From Shewanella violacea DSS12 (GTDB lineage Bacteria > Pseudomonadota > Gammaproteobacteria > Enterobacterales > Shewanellaceae), in the NCBI RefSeq assembly GCF_000091325.1, contig NC_014012.1, positions 3,927,685 through 3,991,684 of the forward strand: DNA of 64,000 nt, read 5' to 3'. Within the stretch, counting starts at the first letter, position 1. Every line of letters starts with the position of its first letter. The position numbers were made by a program, and so were the translations under genes. Of the stretch, positions 61,791-64,000 are shown piece by piece. The notes beneath the pieces are model-generated. The model saw only the letters and a program-made list of their open reading frames with translations. It had not been told where the DNA came from and ran no database searches.

Positions 61791-64000
61791 TTATTCGTAG
61801 TCAGCAATTGGGATGCATGCACAAAACAAATTGCGATCACCAAACACATCATCGATACGGTTAACCGTAGGCCAAAACTTGTTTAGCTTAACTGCTGCTG
61901 TCGGGAACACAGCTGTCTCACGGCTGTATGGACGTGAGTCAAACTCAGGATCCATGATGTCAGCCAAAGTATGCGGTGCGTTGCTCAGCGGGTTGTTGTC
62001 TACTGGCCACTCACCAGACTCGACACGGGCCGCTTCGCCGCGAATAGAGATCATAGCTTCGATGAATCTGTCCAGCTCAACCTTAGACTCAGATTCAGTG
62101 GGCTCAATCATAAGCGTACCCGCAACTGGGAAGCTCATGGTTGGCGCGTGGAAACCGTAATCGTTAAGACGCTTAGCGATATCCATCTCAGTGACGCCAG
62201 AAGCTTCTTTAAGCGGACGCAAATCTATGATGCACTCGTGAGCTACGCGATCGTTACGACCTGTGTAAAGCACTGGGTAGTGCTCAGACAGCTTCTTCAT
62301 CACGTAGTTAGCGTTAAGCAGTGCCATCTGAGTCGATTGTCTCAGGCCTTGCTTGCCGAGTAACTTGATGTACATCCAAGTGATAGGCAAGATTCCTGCG
62401 CTACCGTATGGCGCCGCAGATACTGCACCGTTATTGTCAGACTCTAAACCATGCTTAACCACAGTGTGGCCAGACAAGAATGGCGCCAGGTGTTTCTTAA
62501 CACCGATTGGGCCCATACCTGGTCCGCCGCCGCCATGTGGGATAGCGAAGGTCTTGTGCAGGTTAAGGTGAGACACATCGGCACCGATAGAACCTGGCGA
62601 TGTTAAACCTACCTGAGCGTTCATGTTGGCACCATCTAGGTAAACCTGACCGCCGTGTTGATGAATCACTTCACAAATCTCACCAATCGTCTCTTCGTAC
62701 ACGCCGTGAGTCGATGGGTAGGTGACCATGATACAAGACAGGTTATCGGCAACTTCTGCCGCTTTTGTCTTGAGGTCTTCCATGTCTATGTTGCCGTCTT
62801 TATCACAGGCGGTAACCACGATCTTCATGCCAGCAAGCTGAGCGGAAGCTGGGTTAGTGCCGTGTGCCGACTGAGGAATTAGACAGATATTTCTGTGTGC
62901 GTCGCCGCGAGACTCATGGTACTGCTTAATCGCAAGCAGACCGGCGTACTCGCCCTGTGCACCTGAGTTAGGCTGTAGTGATACAGTGTCATAACCTGTG
63001 ATATCCACTAACCAGTCAGAAAGCTCGCTGACAAGTTGCGCGTAACCTTGTGCCTGATCTTGTGGGCAGAATGGGTGCATGTTAGCGAACTCAGGCCAAG
63101 TGATAGGCATCATCTCGGTGGCAGCGTTCAGCTTCATGGTACATGAGCCCAATGAGATCATTGAATGGTTAAGGGCTAAATCCTTGTTCTCGAGACGCTT
63201 GATATAACGCATCATCTCGGTTTCGCTGTGGTAGCGATTAAACGTTGGGTGAGTCAGAATCGCGTCTGTTCGGATAAGCGCTGCTGGCACCGATGTGCTG
63301 CCATTAGCCACTATGTTGCTATCGAGCGTGGCAACATCCAGACCATGACCTTCGCCAAGTATGATGTCGAACAGCTGAGCTACATCTTCACGAGTAGTGG
63401 TCTCGGCCAAGCTGACACCTAGCACTTTATCAGAGCCGGCATCAGCATCTATGCGCAGGTTAACACCTTGGGCTTCAGAGCGAGTCTTGATAGCCGCGGT
63501 GTCTAAGCCTTTAATCGATATGGTATCGAACCAGGTATTGTTAACCAGAGTGACACCCTTGGCTGTTAGGCCAGTGGCAAGAATATCGGTCAGACGATGA
63601 ATACGCTCGGCGATAGTCTTAAGACCCTGTGGGCCGTGGAATACGGCGTAAAAAGACGCCATATTCGCTAGCAATACCTGAGCGGTACAGATGTTTGAGT
63701 TCGCTTTTTCGCGGCGGATATGTTGCTCACGAGTCTGCATCGCCATACGTAGGGCGCGGTTTCCGCGAGTATCTTGTGACACACCGATAATACGGCCAGG
63801 CAGTGAACGTTTATATGCGTCACGGGTGACGAAGAAGGCGGCGTGTGGACCACCGAATCCCATAGGAACACCAAAACGCTGTGAGTTACCCAAGACTACG
63901 TCGGCGCCCATTGAGCCCGGCGACTTAAGCATAACTAGAGACATGATGTCGGCGGCAACTGCAACTACGGCCTTCTTCTCATGTAGCGCGGTGAATAGCT
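61791..64000 (-). CDS. gcvP: glycine dehydrogenase (decarboxylating), P protein, C-terminal part
   Basis: About 735 codons are present; the frame stays open past the right edge (upstream residues [20 protein letters not shown]), so the N-terminal part lies outside and the ATG at 63944 is internal. The PLP-binding Lys is in [20 protein letters not shown]. Other motifs: [40 protein letters not shown] block and [15 protein letters not shown] region. It decarboxylates glycine and passes the aminomethyl group to H protein. gcvH and gcvT, if in operon, would be off-window upstream. Confidence 0.97.
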   Translation of the reverse strand, partial: LFTALHEKKAVVAVAADIMSLVMLKSPGSMGADVVLGNSQRFGVPMGFGGPHAAFFVTRDAYKRSLPGRIIGVSQDTRGNRALRMAMQTREQHIRREKANSNICTAQVLLANMASFYAVFHGPQGLKTIAERIHRLTDILATGLTAKGVTLVNNTWFDTISIKGLDTAAIKTRSEAQGVNLRIDADAGSDKVLGVSLAETTTREDVAQLFDIILGEGHGLDVATLDSNIVANGSTSVPAALIRTDAILTHPTFNRYHSETEMMRYIKRLENKDLALNHSMISLGSCTMKLNAATEMMPITWPEFANMHPFCPQDQAQGYAQLVSELSDWLVDITGYDTVSLQPNSGAQGEYAGLLAIKQYHESRGDAHRNICLIPQSAHGTNPASAQLAGMKIVVTACDKDGNIDMEDLKTKAAEVADNLSCIMVTYPSTHGVYEETIGEICEVIHQHGGQVYLDGANMNAQVGLTSPGSIGADVSHLNLHKTFAIPHGGGGPGMGPIGVKKHLAPFLSGHTVVKHGLESDNNGAVSAAPYGSAGILPITWMYIKLLGKQGLRQSTQMALLNANYVMKKLSEHYPVLYTGRNDRVAHECIIDLRPLKEASGVTEMDIAKRLNDYGFHAPTMSFPVAGTLMIEPTESESKVELDRFIEAMISIRGEAARVESGEWPVDNNPLSNAPHTLADIMDPEFDSRPYSRETAVFPTAAVKLNKFWPTVNRIDDVFGDRNLFCACIPIADYE

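Noticed and set aside
63944..63946. ATG of gcvP at 63944
   Set aside because: The frame continues upstream with conserved P-protein sequence past 64000, so this Met is internal and the gene is cut by the window edge.

Overview
The window reads as chromosomal DNA of a marine gammaproteobacterium, most likely Shewanella or a close relative. This rests on gene content: azurin, CLCA_X-type and VF530-type proteins, MetE/MetR, NirBD with FNR/EtrA-type boxes, a CstA carrier and LruC-type surface proteins. It is inferred from protein families and not from a marker gene. I see no rRNA, tRNA, prophage, transposase or CRISPR array.

Layout. 1-8 kb: 5' part of a DsbD/ScsB-like secreted domain, a CDGSH-glutamate synthase fusion, and divergent metE/metR with two MetR-type boxes. 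8-14 kb: an SGNH lipoprotein, a BtuB-like receptor under a cobalamin riboswitch, and a BlaI-type repressor with two operators next to an M56 peptidase-TonB fusion. 14-20 kb: azurin, then a compact class II aldolase / LsrK-like kinase / cupin cluster. 20-25 kb: MFS pump with divergent LysR regulator, a decayed ORF, a CLCA_X protein and pyrC. 25-29 kb: an ArsP-like permease, a eukaryotic-type glutathione synthetase and an ArsR regulator. 29-32 kb: ppiC with two extra copies of its 3' end, a hairpin array, a hydrolase and an M14 peptidase. 32-39 kb: CstA and a four-gene operon (GAF-HD-GYP, CHASE2 cyclase, SH3 protein, M48 lipoprotein). 39-47 kb: GST, PagL-like and PldA outer-membrane lipid enzymes, an ECF-type permease with three extra copies of its 3' end, a 30-copy 9-bp repeat inside an ORF, a VF530 protein and a class III aminotransferase. 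47-56 kb: small proteins, a cold-shock gene, and nirB-nirD-nirC-cobA for nitrite uptake and reduction with siroheme supply. 56-64 kb: an LruC protein with its lipoprotein partner, a dCMP deaminase followed by a 25-bp tandem array, a repeat- and terminator-rich gap, and the 3' part of gcvP.

Two themes stand out. First, tandem duplications sit at gene 3' ends (ppiC, the ECF permease, the dCMP deaminase, probably gcvP), and there are many perfect short tandem repeats, three of them with 7-bp units. Second, a 52-bp-type dispersed repeat recurs at four places, three of which run straight into a terminator hairpin. The gene clusters most worth attention are the eukaryotic-type glutathione synthetase between ArsP- and ArsR-like genes, the aldolase-LsrK-cupin cluster without lsr transport genes, and the M56-TonB fusion paired with a BlaI repressor.
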